Shown here: positions 1 through 8,357 of the stretch, one piece after another
Layout of the letters: each line of letters begins with the position of its first letter
Position numbering within the stretch: the first letter of the stretch is position 1
IMG/VR virus record: IMGVR_UViG_3300007640_000049
Coordinates: 1-48,571 of that record
Strand: one strand, 5' to 3'
Source of the DNA: a virus
DNA length: 48,571 nt
Translations under genes and position numbers: made by a program
The notes under the pieces: generated by a model
The model's input: only the letters and a program-made list of their open reading frames with translations
Databases searched by the model: none
Told to the model about the DNA's origin: nothing

Positions 1-618
1 AATGCTGCCACAGATACGGTCAGTGTTGGAGATAAGACTGGGTTCGCCTTGTCCAGTGCTGCGAATGATGCGATTGGTGCGGCGTTCCTTGCATATACGT
101 TGACCAAGGGTGCCCCAGGTACGGTTGAACGGGCGTTCTGGCAAGCACTCAAGACTCAAGCTGCTACAGATGGTGAGGTTTCAGGAACGCCAACAGCATC
201 CGAGTTCGACACTAACTTGACTGCGGTTACAGGAGCATACGACCACCTGTTACTGCTGTTCACCTCTGGTTCACTGGCGGGCGAAGCTCGACCGATCTCG
301 ACCTACAACAATACGAATGGTCGTGTTGTACTGCAAGATCCGTTGACTGCGGCTCCGAGTGCTGCGGACGAGTTTATTATCGTTCCAGATCATACGACAC
401 CTGAATCAGATATTGCTGATGCGATCCTTAGTCGCAATGTTAGCAATGTAGAAGTCGGATTGGGCGAGCATACACTCGGAACGATTGTGTTGTGCATCCT
501 AGAATCTGTGCGATCTGGAACCACTTGGACGATCAAGCGAAGTGATTCCACTACGACACATGTAACCAAGACGTTGACTCTCGATCCCGGTGCTGACCCT
601 GTTATTGGAGTTGACTGA
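1..618 (+). CDS. Virion (tail/neck-type) protein, 5' end outside window
   Basis: The frame is open from the first base, so the true start lies upstream and at least 205 residues are visible. The visible N-terminal part contains a VGDKTGFALS segment. This is a recurrent beta-structured motif of phage virion proteins that bind or decorate the head-tail region (recognition from memory). The C-terminal half reads as beta-strands with Thr/Ser-rich turns and no enzymatic motif. It is the first of four short genes before the terminator at 1423 and its stop TGA overlaps the next ATG, so the two are probably translationally coupled. Role is inferred from motif and position only. Confidence 0.6.
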   Translation, partial: NAATDTVSVGDKTGFALSSAANDAIGAAFLAYTLTKGAPGTVERAFWQALKTQAATDGEVSGTPTASEFDTNLTAVTGAYDHLLLLFTSGSLAGEARPISTYNNTNGRVVLQDPLTAAPSAADEFIIVPDHTTPESDIADAILSRNVSNVEVGLGEHTLGTIVLCILESVRSGTTWTIKRSDSTTTHVTKTLTLDPGADPVIGVD

Positions 619-782
619 TGTGGATTTTCGAGTGGGTCTTTGGCTGGTTTGGTTCTCCGAGTGATGCACCAAGGGTTGGCATTCACTTTCTGGTTGAGCC
701 AAATGAGCTTGATTTAATACCACAGATTGAGCAGCTTGATTTTATTGAGCAGACAGAAGATATTGACATGATGGTTCACTAA
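618..782 (+). CDS. Small protein, 54 aa
   Basis: This short gene starts at an ATG that overlaps the stop of the preceding virion gene (TGATG) and ends just before the ribosome site of the next one. The N-terminus is aromatic and hydrophobic (MWIFEWVFGWFG); the rest is acidic, with a Leu/Ile/Glu-rich tail. The tight overlap and exact fit in an otherwise empty 165-base gap are the arguments for it being real. The N-terminal segment could be a short membrane anchor, but it is only about 12 residues. Function unknown. Confidence 0.5.
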   Translation: MWIFEWVFGWFGSPSDAPRVGIHFLVEPNELDLIPQIEQLDFIEQTEDIDMMVH

Positions 783-791
783 GGAAGAGTC

Positions 792-1130
792 ATGGCATTC
801 ATAAAAATACCAAGCAATAAGAAGATTAGTGTAGGGGATATTGAACTTGTGGTGATTGACTACACGTTCAAGTTAAAGTCCGGAGAAACACTAGTCAGTG
901 CTAACTTGTCCGTGGCTGAAGTTACTGGATTTCTAGCATCTATCACGGATGAAGCCATCAATACCACTGAATTTGTCTTTGGTGATAGCAATAGGACAGT
1001 TGCAGTAAGTCATGCGGTTAAGTTTTCGGTAGAGGGAACTAGCACTGGAACTGCAAATATTACAATATCTGTTGACACAAGCCTTAATCGGCGTTTTGTA
1101 AGAACACTAGAATTACAGGTTATATCTTAG
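792..1130 (+). CDS. Small beta-rich virion-type protein, 112 aa
   Basis: Starts at ATG 792 with GGAAGAG about 5 bases upstream. The sequence has alternating hydrophobic/polar residues typical of an all-beta, Ig-like fold: a Gly/Glu turn, then VSANLSVAEVTGFLASITDE, then strands around TANITISVDTSL. Phages often carry such a short Ig-like or fibre-accessory protein beside tail fibre genes, which fits its neighbours, but no family is recognised. It lies 9 bases after the previous small gene and 2 bases before the next. Confidence 0.6.
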   Translation: MAFIKIPSNKKISVGDIELVVIDYTFKLKSGETLVSANLSVAEVTGFLASITDEAINTTEFVFGDSNRTVAVSHAVKFSVEGTSTGTANITISVDTSLNRRFVRTLELQVIS

Positions 1131-1132
1131 TA

Positions 1133-1366
1133 GTGGATCAGAAACCGAACTCTGAATACGTCTCAAAGATACTTGGCATTGTTAACAATCTTAGTCAGAA
1201 CAAGCACAAGACTGAGATGGTATTGCAGATACTAGACAAGATTAATCGCAGTGGAATCTCGATTGACGATGATTTTTGGGGCTTAATTGATGTGTCTGCC
1301 ACTATAAAAAAGGGCAACACTACAAATATCAAAGTAAGCTTTACAAAAAATTATCAAATTAATTAG
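1133..1366 (+). CDS. Small hypothetical protein, 77 aa
   Basis: Begins with GTG 1133 two bases after the preceding stop, so it is probably translated by reinitiation; no clear Shine-Dalgarno is visible. The first half is predicted helical (KILGIVNNLSQNKHKTEMVL), the second contains an acidic turn (IDDDFWG) and a basic tail. No family is recognised. It closes the first transcription unit, just upstream of a candidate promoter and a strong terminator. Confidence 0.5.
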   Translation: MDQKPNSEYVSKILGIVNNLSQNKHKTEMVLQILDKINRSGISIDDDFWGLIDVSATIKKGNTTNIKVSFTKNYQIN

Positions 1367-1372
1367 TCGCTA

Positions 1373-1402
1373 TTGTGACAATATAGACAAAGTTGGTATA
1401 TT
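1373..1402 (+). promoter_or_regulatory. Candidate sigma70-like promoter
   Basis: TTGTGA at 1373-1378 and TATATT at 1397-1402 are separated by 18 bases. The -35 box is a poor match. Transcription from here would run through the terminator hairpin at 1423-1452 before reaching the protease gene, so either the hairpin is an attenuator or the promoter call is wrong. Confidence 0.25.
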
Positions 1403-1422
1403 AGACGCTTGGTCCGAGATAA

Positions 1423-1459
1423 GGCCCAATCTCTTAATACAGGGATTGGGTCTTTTTTT
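1423..1459 (+). terminator. Rho-independent terminator
   Basis: GGCCCAATC (1423-1431) pairs with GATTGGGTC (1444-1452) around a 12-base loop and is followed directly by seven T (1453-1459). It sits between the first small-gene group and the protease/scaffold gene, whose ribosome site GGAG begins 3 bases after the T tract. Confidence 0.8.
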
Positions 1460-1472
1460 ATGGAGTTGTCGG

Positions 1473-4067
1473 ATGGAATCTAATAAGAAGCGGATGGGTA
1501 AGTTCTTTTACGAAAAGGACGAAGAGAGTGGGGAAGAATTTGTAGTCTATCCTTCCATCCCTATCTTTGATGAGCATGAGGGAGAGGATGGAACTGTCTA
1601 CGACAGGGAAGTTCTTGCTCACATTGCCCAGAATAACAATGACAGGATTGAGGATACGGACGACCTTTGCCCTATTGTCGGTTGGCATACTCCACAGGAG
1701 GACGAGTACGATCCGGATAAAGATCCTCCAATCATTGGTTGGGCTGAAAACTTCAGGGTAGAAGACTTTGGCAACAAGCGACCTAGAGGCTGCATCTTTT
1801 GCACCTTCAAGATCTACAAGAAGTTCCACGATTACTTCAAGTCTCACCCTCGTAGATCGGTTGAGATCTGGCCTGAGGACGATCCGAAACAGCGATACAT
1901 TGATCCGATTGCCGTATTGGCTGGAGTAACTCCCAAGCGAGACCTGGGATACCTGTACTCCAAATCGACTTCCGAAGGACCGGAAGTCCTAGAGCCTATG
2001 CGGTATAGCCAGAAGAATCGGTCTTCTAAGCTCAAGTACGAGATGGCATATCCCGGCGGTGGTAACACATATGTTACCAGTGGTACTGAGCGTAAGAAGA
2101 ATAGCAGGGCGGATTCTGTCTCTGTTCAGTACGAGCAATCGTTCTCCGAACTAGACAGGCAATTGCAGTCTGACTTGTTTGGGTATGAAGGCACTCATGG
2201 ACAGGCTCCTTTCAAGCCGCCCGGAGCGGGTTCTGCCTTTGTGTCTGGCATGGCATCTAGCCTGTTGGATGGCATGAAGGGCAAGAACGATGGAGGGAAT
2301 AAGGAACCGGCTAAGGAAATGGAAGTGCCAGAGGCAGATGTTTCTGGTGGGGTAGAGGCTCCTCCTACGCCGGAAGAGGCTGCGGATGCAAAGGCTAAGA
2401 CTCCACCACCTCCCCCACCTACAGAAGGTGGCATGGACATGGGGGCATTGGCTGAAGCTGGCAAGGCAGCATTGCCAGAGCAGAACGACAAACCGGGACC
2501 AAAAGACCCTAGGAGGACCAAGGCTCCTAAGAAGGATCAGGTCAAGGGGAGTGATGAAAATCCCAAAGGTTCTGCCTCTAAGGAGAACGAGAAGATTGAC
2601 CTGAGTGATGAGACAGAATCTTCTCTCAAAAAGAAGTTGGAGTCTCACAACAAAAAGGGCAAGGGTTCGGAAGCTACGCTGGGAGCATTGAAGAGCGTCT
2701 GGCGTAGAGGTGCTGGGGCATACAGCAGCAGCCATCACCCCAAGATGTCTCGCAGTGGTTGGGCTATGGCTAGGGTCAATGCATTTCTGGAGCTTCTAGA
2801 AAAGGGCAAGCCTAGTAACTCTGATTACACGCAGGATTATGATTTACTGCCTTCCGGTCATCCAAAGAAAAGTAAGAATCAAAAACAAACCAGTGATAGT
2901 TCTGGATTTAAATATGCCAAGCAGGGCAATGACGTAACTTCTCAACTTATGGGAGAACCTACAATGGCTTTATCTGACCAAGAAATGGGCCAGATCGTCC
3001 AAGGTGTGGAGACTCTCGTCCAAGACTTGCTTCAGCAGCAACTCCCCGGCTTAATTCAAAAAGCCATGGGTGAGCCAATGCCTGAAGATACTTTGGCAGA
3101 GGACGAGGCTACGGCTGAGTCTGAAGATGCCGAGGAAGGTGTTCTGGATGAAGTCATCATGGGTGACGATATGGAAGAAATGCCCGAGCAAAATGCCAAG
3201 AAGTCCAAGGACGATGAGGACAAGGACGAAAAAGAAAAGAATGGCATGATGTATGGGAAGGACTCAGAAGACTATGGAAAAGATTCTGAGGACAAAGAAA
3301 TGTATGGTGGCGGGTGCGGAAAGGAGAATTATGAGGAAGACATGAAAATGGCAAAGATGATGTTTGCCAAGGCATGTAGCTCATACAAGCTCGACTCTGC
3401 CAATGCTGACATTGAAGGTGCTAAGCAATACATGGCATCACTGGATGATTCGGATAAAGAATCAATCAGTCGCTATGTGGATAGCAGCGAGAGTAGTGAG
3501 CAGGAGAAACAACTGTACTCTAAGGTCTCTGTCAAATCAGAGAACAGCGAGCAGTACTCAAAGGCCAAGCGAGAGGCCAAAGCTTACTATCAAAAGAAGC
3601 TTCAGGAAGAGACCATCAAGTACCAAAAGGTACAGCAGGCTAATCGCAAGCTGATGGATGAGCTTGTCTCCATGAAGTCGGATTTGGCTGAGTCTCGAAA
3701 GAAAGAGCGTTACAGCAAGATTTCGAGTCGGTTGGCTGATCTTGAAAAAGATGGCTACTGCTTTGACCGAGAGAAAGAAATTTCTTTCTGCATGAATCTT
3801 ACTGACGATCAGGTCAACGAGCATATCTCTGAGCGAATCCCAATGCATTATGCAAAGGCTCCGTTTGGCGACATGATCCCTGTTGTCGAGAGCGAAAGAA
3901 TTACTCCTGCTCCTAGCAAGAGTGAGAAATATGCCAAGGCTGCTTCAGACGCAACTATTAGCCTTCGGGACAATGGTTTGCGTGGCTTGAAGTATAAGAA
4001 GGTCTTGGATTGGATGTGTGAAAACGACACCGACCGTACCCCAAGTGCAGATGAACTTGGTTATTAA
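1473..4067 (+). CDS. Head maturation protease fused to scaffold-like region
   Basis: 864 residues from ATG 1473 (GGAG seven bases upstream); a longer reading from TTG 1446 would start inside the terminator stem and is rejected. Residues about 20-165 resemble phage I-like/U35-type prohead proteases: a GWHTP segment (His72) and RRSVEIW (Ser129) followed by an IDPIAVLAGVTPKRDLG stretch, the place where related proteases carry their conserved Ser and ALLG.PP segment. Residues 408-442 hold a compact RGAGAYSSSHHPKMSRSGW motif followed by AMARVNAFL, known to me from other phage virion proteins (DUF5824-like). The rest is low-complexity, acidic and coiled-coil (about 690-765), as in scaffolds. Y-(S/A)-K occurs at 162, 481, 682, 695, 747, 793 and 820 and may mark processing sites. 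Decoration and capsid genes follow. Confidence 0.8.
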   Translation: MESNKKRMGKFFYEKDEESGEEFVVYPSIPIFDEHEGEDGTVYDREVLAHIAQNNNDRIEDTDDLCPIVGWHTPQEDEYDPDKDPPIIGWAENFRVEDFGNKRPRGCIFCTFKIYKKFHDYFKSHPRRSVEIWPEDDPKQRYIDPIAVLAGVTPKRDLGYLYSKSTSEGPEVLEPMRYSQKNRSSKLKYEMAYPGGGNTYVTSGTERKKNSRADSVSVQYEQSFSELDRQLQSDLFGYEGTHGQAPFKPPGAGSAFVSGMASSLLDGMKGKNDGGNKEPAKEMEVPEADVSGGVEAPPTPEEAADAKAKTPPPPPPTEGGMDMGALAEAGKAALPEQNDKPGPKDPRRTKAPKKDQVKGSDENPKGSASKENEKIDLSDETESSLKKKLESHNKKGKGSEATLGALKSVWRRGAGAYSSSHHPKMSRSGWAMARVNAFLELLEKGKPSNSDYTQDYDLLPSGHPKKSKNQKQTSDSSGFKYAKQGNDVTSQLMGEPTMALSDQEMGQIVQGVETLVQDLLQQQLPGLIQKAMGEPMPEDTLAEDEATAESEDAEEGVLDEVIMGDDMEEMPEQNAKKSKDDEDKDEKEKNGMMYGKDSEDYGKDSEDKEMYGGGCGKENYEEDMKMAKMMFAKACSSYKLDSANADIEGAKQYMASLDDSDKESISRYVDSSESSEQEKQLYSKVSVKSENSEQYSKAKREAKAYYQKKLQEETIKYQKVQQANRKLMDELVSMKSDLAESRKKERYSKISSRLADLEKDGYCFDREKEISFCMNLTDDQVNEHISERIPMHYAKAPFGDMIPVVESERITPAPSKSEKYAKAASDATISLRDNGLRGLKYKKVLDWMCENDTDRTPSADELGY

Positions 4068-4081
4068 GAAGGAGACATGAA

Positions 4082-4486
4082 ATGGCGGATGTTATCAGCT
4101 TGAAGGCTGGGGGTAATATCAACCCCTCTGTGTTTGTTGAACTGGATGCAACGGCAGATGCGACCGTTATTCAGGGTGATGCTTCAACCGTATTGGCCTT
4201 TGGAGTTTCGGGAGAATCGACCGAAGATGCTCCGGGCCTTAGCGGTGCAAGCAGCTACCACGCTTCTGTTAATTCAGAAGCTGTAAAAGTCTATGGTCCG
4301 GGCGAAAGCTGCCTGCTTACCGCAGGTGCTGCTGTTACCCGTGGCTCTTTGCTCAAGTGCAATGCAAGTGGTCAGGGCGTCTTGGCTACGACAGGCACTT
4401 ATGCAAATGCAGTTGCTGTTGAATCAGCCGGTGGTGCTGGTGAGCTAATTCGAGTTCGAGTGACTGACCCCGTTTACGTTCCCTAA
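4082..4486 (+). CDS. Capsid decoration/fibre protein (DUF2190-like)
   Basis: 134 residues with strong ribosome site (AAGGAG) upstream. Small, acidic, Gly/Ala-rich beta protein matching the pattern of DUF2190-like phage decoration proteins: a G..V tract, an S..V.VYGPGE turn, then LTAGAAVTRGSLLKCNASG, a repeated-turn barrel ending in an ELIRVRVTDP strand. Such proteins bind the outside of the assembled capsid and stabilise it. Its place directly between the protease/scaffold and the major capsid gene is the usual one. Confidence 0.8.
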   Translation: MADVISLKAGGNINPSVFVELDATADATVIQGDASTVLAFGVSGESTEDAPGLSGASSYHASVNSEAVKVYGPGESCLLTAGAAVTRGSLLKCNASGQGVLATTGTYANAVAVESAGGAGELIRVRVTDPVYVP

Positions 4487-4524
4487 TTGAACTAAACGAA
4501 CAATAAAGAAAGTGAGATTGAATT

Positions 4525-5565
4525 ATGGCAGCGCAATTTCCGGGGCAGTTTAATACTTATGTCCCTAACACGGAATCGTCGAAGAATCTTGTAGCGGATT
4601 TCTCTCGAAATCCAGAAGACTTCGCCCTACCTCAATACGTTCAGTACGTCCCGGTAGAGAAGAACAAAGGCTTCTACACCGAGATGACTGTTGAGATGGC
4701 TGGTCGTATTGTTAACCCTCATGACTCCCGATGGGCTGATGGGGATTATCAACCACGGCTAACTGGTAGCACTGAGAAGTTTGAGTTCAAGCCATTCCAA
4801 GCTCAACGCCACATCTATGGCTTTGAAATTGGCGAGATGGCTGCTGATCAAGCTTCTTGGGACATCTTGGCTCAGTTGGCTCGTCACGCTGCACAGCGAG
4901 CGATGACCAACCGAACCTTGGATCTCATTACCTTTGCCTCTAATACCTCGAACTACTTGAGCGCATCTCATGTGTTCAACGTAGCTTCTGCCCCCATCAC
5001 GTTGGCTGGTCGGCTTGATGCCGCATTGTCAACCAACATGGATATCAAGAAGACTCTTGATTACTGTGCAGAGTTCATTCACATCCAGACTCTTGGTGCT
5101 GTTACTCAGGACCAGATCATGTTTGTGATGAATCCGACCACGGCACGGGCTTTGTCCAACACTCAGGAACTTCGTGACACTGTCAAGCAGTCTCCAATGG
5201 CTCAGCAGTTGATCGAAGCTCAGCTTGGTCCTTGGACTCAATGGGGTCTTCCGGGTGAATTGTACGGATACAAGATCATCATTGAGAACACTGTCCGAGT
5301 CAGCACTAAGAAGGGTGCTACGACCAGTAAAGACTTCGTCCTTGGTGACGGAAACATTCTGGTCATGAGCCGTCCCGGTGGTCTGGAAGGCGTCGAAGGG
5401 GCTCCTTCGTTCTCCTCCTACACTGCCTTCATCAAAGATGAAATGATCGTTGAGCAGAAGCACGATCAAGATAACAAGCTCTACACTGGGCGTGTTATTG
5501 ACACGTTTGACTTCCGTCAAACTGCTCCTCTTGCTTCTATGATCATTACGAATGCTTTGACATAG
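4525..5565 (+). CDS. Major capsid protein
   Basis: 346 residues, the usual size for an HK97-fold capsid protein. The N-terminal arm is followed by an acidic, aromatic E-loop-like region (residues about 45-90) and a helical spine region (residues about 105-150, with DILAQLARHAAQRAM). The C-terminal half contains the P-domain/A-domain-like alternation ending in a YTGRVIDTFDFRQ strand. There is no Y-(S/A)-K motif, so any N-terminal processing is not evident. A strong terminator follows at 5601, a common arrangement that boosts capsid expression. Identification rests on position, length and fold pattern rather than a diagnostic motif. Confidence 0.85.
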   Translation: MAAQFPGQFNTYVPNTESSKNLVADFSRNPEDFALPQYVQYVPVEKNKGFYTEMTVEMAGRIVNPHDSRWADGDYQPRLTGSTEKFEFKPFQAQRHIYGFEIGEMAADQASWDILAQLARHAAQRAMTNRTLDLITFASNTSNYLSASHVFNVASAPITLAGRLDAALSTNMDIKKTLDYCAEFIHIQTLGAVTQDQIMFVMNPTTARALSNTQELRDTVKQSPMAQQLIEAQLGPWTQWGLPGELYGYKIIIENTVRVSTKKGATTSKDFVLGDGNILVMSRPGGLEGVEGAPSFSSYTAFIKDEMIVEQKHDQDNKLYTGRVIDTFDFRQTAPLASMIITNALT

Positions 5566-5600
5566 TCGTGAATTGCACCGCTCCCCCTCTGGTGGTGCAG

Positions 5601-5633
5601 GGGTTGTCCCGGATTTCCGGGGCAACCCTTTTT
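5601..5633 (+). terminator. Rho-independent terminator after capsid gene
   Basis: GGGTTGTCCC (5601-5610) pairs with GGGGCAACCC (5619-5628), ten pairs with one G-U, followed by TTTTT. A smaller upstream hairpin (TGCACC 5575 / GGTGCA 5594) precedes it. Confidence 0.85.
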
Positions 5634-5652
5634 CTCGTACAGGAGATCCCAT

Positions 5653-6177
5653 ATGGCAAACTACGCAGACTCAACCGATATGATTGAGAGATATTCAGCC
5701 GGTCTCCTTGGGGATCTTGTTAGCGATGACGGGGCTAGAGTCCCTGCATCGGGCCTTAGTGGCAATTCAAAAATGACCGTAGCTCTCAGGACTGCTACGG
5801 GGTATGTAAAATCGCACCTTCGGCAAGCAGATAGATACACAGATGCTGTGCTTGAGGGGATATCTGACCCGGCTAGTGCTTACTACGATTCTGAGTCTGC
5901 CGAAATGCTTGCGGACCTTACATGTAGGATTGCGTTTTGGCACCTATGGAAGCGCAAGCCCTGGAGTGATACGCATGAATCCGCCAGAAAGCAGGCGGAA
6001 GACGACTACAAAACAACTCTAGATATGCTCAGAAAGGGTACAATAGTTCTGGATGATGGTGCATCTCCAGATGCTGGAAAGCCCGAGAGTATCGGAATTA
6101 AGTCCACTCAGCTTAAAACCATGTGGAGCCAGATTGGACGAGGACGCTGGTATCCAAACAATAAGAATGTCCCATAG
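5653..6177 (+). CDS. Head-tail connector/adaptor (DUF1320/gp6-like)
   Basis: 174 residues; ATG 5653 preceded by AGGAGA. The opening YADSTDMIERYSAGLLGDLV, a short first strand and helix, followed by a helical bundle (TGYVKSHLRQADRY; SAEMLADLTCRIAFWHLWKR) and an acidic C-terminal helix, matches the layout of phage connector proteins such as the Mu gp36/DUF1320 group, which form a ring below the portal. Position right after the capsid gene fits. Exact family membership is from memory. Confidence 0.7.
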   Translation: MANYADSTDMIERYSAGLLGDLVSDDGARVPASGLSGNSKMTVALRTATGYVKSHLRQADRYTDAVLEGISDPASAYYDSESAEMLADLTCRIAFWHLWKRKPWSDTHESARKQAEDDYKTTLDMLRKGTIVLDDGASPDAGKPESIGIKSTQLKTMWSQIGRGRWYPNNKNVP

Positions 6178-6187
6178 GAGTTATTAA

Positions 6188-6763
6188 ATGTCTGTTGCAC
6201 ATTATTACGCTGGTCCCGCCGCAGTAACATTTACTCCGAGGGATACATCTAGCGGATTGCTTGTTCCCGGTCAGGCTGTTGTTCTTGGTATTAACCGAGA
6301 TGCCATTCCTGTTATTACGCAGCCTAAATTTGCTGACGTAATGAGTGACGATTGGGGCGGAGAAAATGGCGTCCCTTCTGACTCTCAGTACATGGGAGCC
6401 ATTGCTGTTATCCAGCTTAGCCTGATCAAGTTTGAGCTTGCTGCTATTGATAGGCTAATGACTGGGGCATCTCATTACACTAGCTCAACTTGGAATACTG
6501 CGGGTGAGGGTTTTCCTTTTGGTGGACTGATTCGTGCTGGAGGACTGATGGGTCAGCTTGTCCTTAACTCAGCCAACGCAGCATATACAGACTCGACAAA
6601 AACAAATGCAAAAGTGATGACATTTCCTTATGTTTTTGTTCGCAATGGAGGAAGTGTAAATCAGGGGACGGCTGCTGCTTCTTACGACCTACAGTTTGAA
6701 GCTTGGATGAACGCCTCGTTGACTCGACAACTTTACACTGTGGCATACACCACACCTACCTAA
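6188..6763 (+). CDS. Probable tail tube protein
   Basis: 191 residues, TAGGAG ribosome site 10 bases after the connector stop. The protein is beta-rich with Gly/Ala-rich loops and no enzyme motif. In tailed phages the gene between the connectors and the frameshifted tail chaperone is normally the tail tube protein, and that gene order is present here (chaperone at 6787). The assignment is therefore by synteny; it could also be a tail terminator or completion protein. Confidence 0.55.
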   Translation: MSVAHYYAGPAAVTFTPRDTSSGLLVPGQAVVLGINRDAIPVITQPKFADVMSDDWGGENGVPSDSQYMGAIAVIQLSLIKFELAAIDRLMTGASHYTSSTWNTAGEGFPFGGLIRAGGLMGQLVLNSANAAYTDSTKTNAKVMTFPYVFVRNGGSVNQGTAAASYDLQFEAWMNASLTRQLYTVAYTTPT

Positions 6764-6786
6764 TTCTTATACAGAGGGATCGTAAC

Positions 6787-7233
6787 ATGGAAACTTTAGA
6801 AGCTGCTGAACGTGCTATTTTTGAGACAAAGGTAAATGGGGTAGACCGTTGCTACGATCCGTGGACGGTCTACTCTACCCTTTACTTTGCCAATGACATT
6901 GTTGGATTGCATGAAAAGTCCAACTCTGACGCATTGAAAAACTCCGAGAGACTAGCAGCCCAAGATGAATTCCTGTCGGTAATCCGTCAGGCATTCAATG
7001 TTAAGAGTATTGAAGAGGCGGGCAAGGATGGACTTACCAAGGAAGAGTGTGCCGAACTGTTTGAGCAGTTTATTGTTTTCCTTGAAGACTTCAAAAAAAA
7101 ACAGCCTACATTGCTGAGCAAGTTAGTACTTACGGATTACAGTGGTTTGGTGGAGAAATTACAACAGGAATTAGATTCATCCTTGCAGTCCAGCGAGAGC
7201 GAGTCTTCTACCATCAGTCCTACAAATACTTAA
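6787..7233 (+). CDS. Tail assembly chaperone, short form (G-like)
   Basis: 148 residues from ATG 6787. The protein is largely helical and acidic, with a core helix pair and a C-terminal Ser/Glu-rich tail. It carries a run of nine A at 7093-7101 coding for KKK, where ribosomes can slip into the -1 frame. Together with a tube-like gene upstream and a tape-measure candidate downstream this is the lambda G/GT arrangement: the short form and the frameshifted long form together chaperone the tape measure during tail assembly. A start at 6703, inside the tube gene, is less likely because it overlaps 60 bases of that gene and lacks a ribosome site. Confidence 0.75.
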   Translation: METLEAAERAIFETKVNGVDRCYDPWTVYSTLYFANDIVGLHEKSNSDALKNSERLAAQDEFLSVIRQAFNVKSIEEAGKDGLTKEECAELFEQFIVFLEDFKKKQPTLLSKLVLTDYSGLVEKLQQELDSSLQSSESESSTISPTNT

Positions 7234-7400
7234 ACGCAATTGATTCTTCTGATAACAGAAGGGAGCTTCCTTGGTTTGCAAATTTGCATAGAGATCCGGC
7301 TGAAGGAGAACTGATTTACAATCGCTATACAGCCAATGTGCAAAACAAAAAAGACATGGAAGACATGATTGCTGAAAACAGAAACTTCAATGTGGGGTAA
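6787..7400 (+). CDS. Tail assembly chaperone, long form by -1 frameshift (GT-like)
   Basis: A reading frame in the -1 phase is open from 7086 to the TAA at 7398-7400 but has no start of its own. If ribosomes slip back one base on A AAA AAA (7095-7101), residues 1-105 of the short form are fused to 99 new residues, 204 in all. The new part contains ITTGIRFILAVQRE and ELPWFANLHRDPAEGELIYN, looks like genuine protein, and fills the 166-base gap between the short-form stop and the next gene. The extension is the part expected to contact the tape measure protein. Confidence 0.75.
7095..7101 (+). promoter_or_regulatory. Slippery heptamer for programmed -1 frameshift
   Basis: The nine-A run 7093-7101 contains A AAA AAA in the zero frame of the chaperone gene, the classical X XXY YYZ type. 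Slippage by -1 changes the next codon from CAG to ACA and opens 99 codons. A stimulatory downstream structure was not resolved by eye. Confidence 0.75.
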
Positions 7401-7406
7401 TTCAAA

Positions 7407-8342
7407 ATGCCATTCATGGCTGCTTTAGGTCCAGTGCTTCGTGCAGGGGCAGGCATGCTTGCCAGTGGTGGCGGCACTGCTGCCCGTGCTACTGGGAGTG
7501 CTTTAAGCTCTCAAGGCATGAAGCAGGCTGTTGTTCAGGGCGTGGGGCAGGCTGCATTGTCTGGTGGCATGGGTGGTGGCGGTGGTCAAATGGGAGGCAT
7601 CCTTAATATCGGAGCCTCAATGAAGGCAGGTGCTGCTAGGACTGCTGTTAGTCTTGGCACAGGAAGCCTTGATGCCATGGGGGCTGCTGCTGATCCAAGA
7701 ACAGCCTCTGTCATTAAAGGCGGTCTTGATGTATTTAAAGACACTGTTGGAACTGCGGCAAAAGCACTTTCCCCCATATCCATGATTAATCCTAAGACAT
7801 GGCTTGAGATTGGCCAGTCTGTTATGGGACTGCCAAACAAAATGGCAAAGCTGGGTGACGCTGCAATTGCTGCGGCTAAAGAGCTTGCTGGTTTTAGCGG
7901 TGCCATGGGAGAAGCTGCTATTGAGCAAGCCTTCGGTGATCTTCGGCGGAGCATACAAAAAGCCCAGCAGACAGGCCAAAGTACTCTCTCTCTAACACGC
8001 AGGACTGAAGAGCTAAAAGATAGTTTTCTTCCGATACAAAACGCGATAACAAATGTAACAAACTACCTTTTAGAAATGGGTGTAGAGCTTGTTATAGCAA
8101 TGCTCCCACTTGTTCAGGGCCTGTTTGAAGTCCTCAAAAAGCTTCTGATTTGGACGCTAAAACTGGTTTCTTATGCCGTTGATTTTATTGAATGGTGGTG
8201 GGGGCAAGATGGTCTTGGAGAAATAATTAGGAAGCAGGCTGATAAAATTGCACAAGTAGAAATTAATACTAGAAAAGAAGACAGTCGCGGCCCGTTGGAA
8301 GATCTTCTTCAGGACATTGCTGCGGGTGGTCTCATTAGATGA
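7407..8342 (+). CDS. Short tape-measure-like protein
   Basis: 311 residues beginning 7 bases after the frameshift product's stop. The N-terminal 70 residues are Gly/Ala/Met-rich. The middle is helical, and residues about 225-265 form a long hydrophobic helix region (VELVIAMLPLVQGLFEVLKK, then LIWTLKLVSYAVDFIEWWWG) as in tape measure proteins, which cross the membrane during DNA entry. Placement after the chaperone pair is the classical one. It is very short for a tape measure: 1.5 angstrom per residue predicts a tail of about 47 nm. Alternatively it is a membrane-active internal tail protein. Confidence 0.6.
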   Translation: MPFMAALGPVLRAGAGMLASGGGTAARATGSALSSQGMKQAVVQGVGQAALSGGMGGGGGQMGGILNIGASMKAGAARTAVSLGTGSLDAMGAAADPRTASVIKGGLDVFKDTVGTAAKALSPISMINPKTWLEIGQSVMGLPNKMAKLGDAAIAAAKELAGFSGAMGEAAIEQAFGDLRRSIQKAQQTGQSTLSLTRRTEELKDSFLPIQNAITNVTNYLLEMGVELVIAMLPLVQGLFEVLKKLLIWTLKLVSYAVDFIEWWWGQDGLGEIIRKQADKIAQVEINTRKEDSRGPLEDLLQDIAAGGLIR

Positions 8343-8357
8343 GTGAGGTCGTAAATC

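Noticed and set aside
1446-1472. Longer start (TTG) of the protease gene
   Set aside because: It lies in the terminator stem; ATG 1473 has a proper ribosome site.
2151-2738. Minus-strand frame opposite the scaffold, Cys/Arg rich
   Set aside because: Composition is the complement of the low-complexity acidic region; no ribosome site.
5029-5652. Minus-strand 207-codon frame opposite the capsid gene
   Set aside because: It mirrors a strong coding gene, lacks a ribosome site and spans the terminator.
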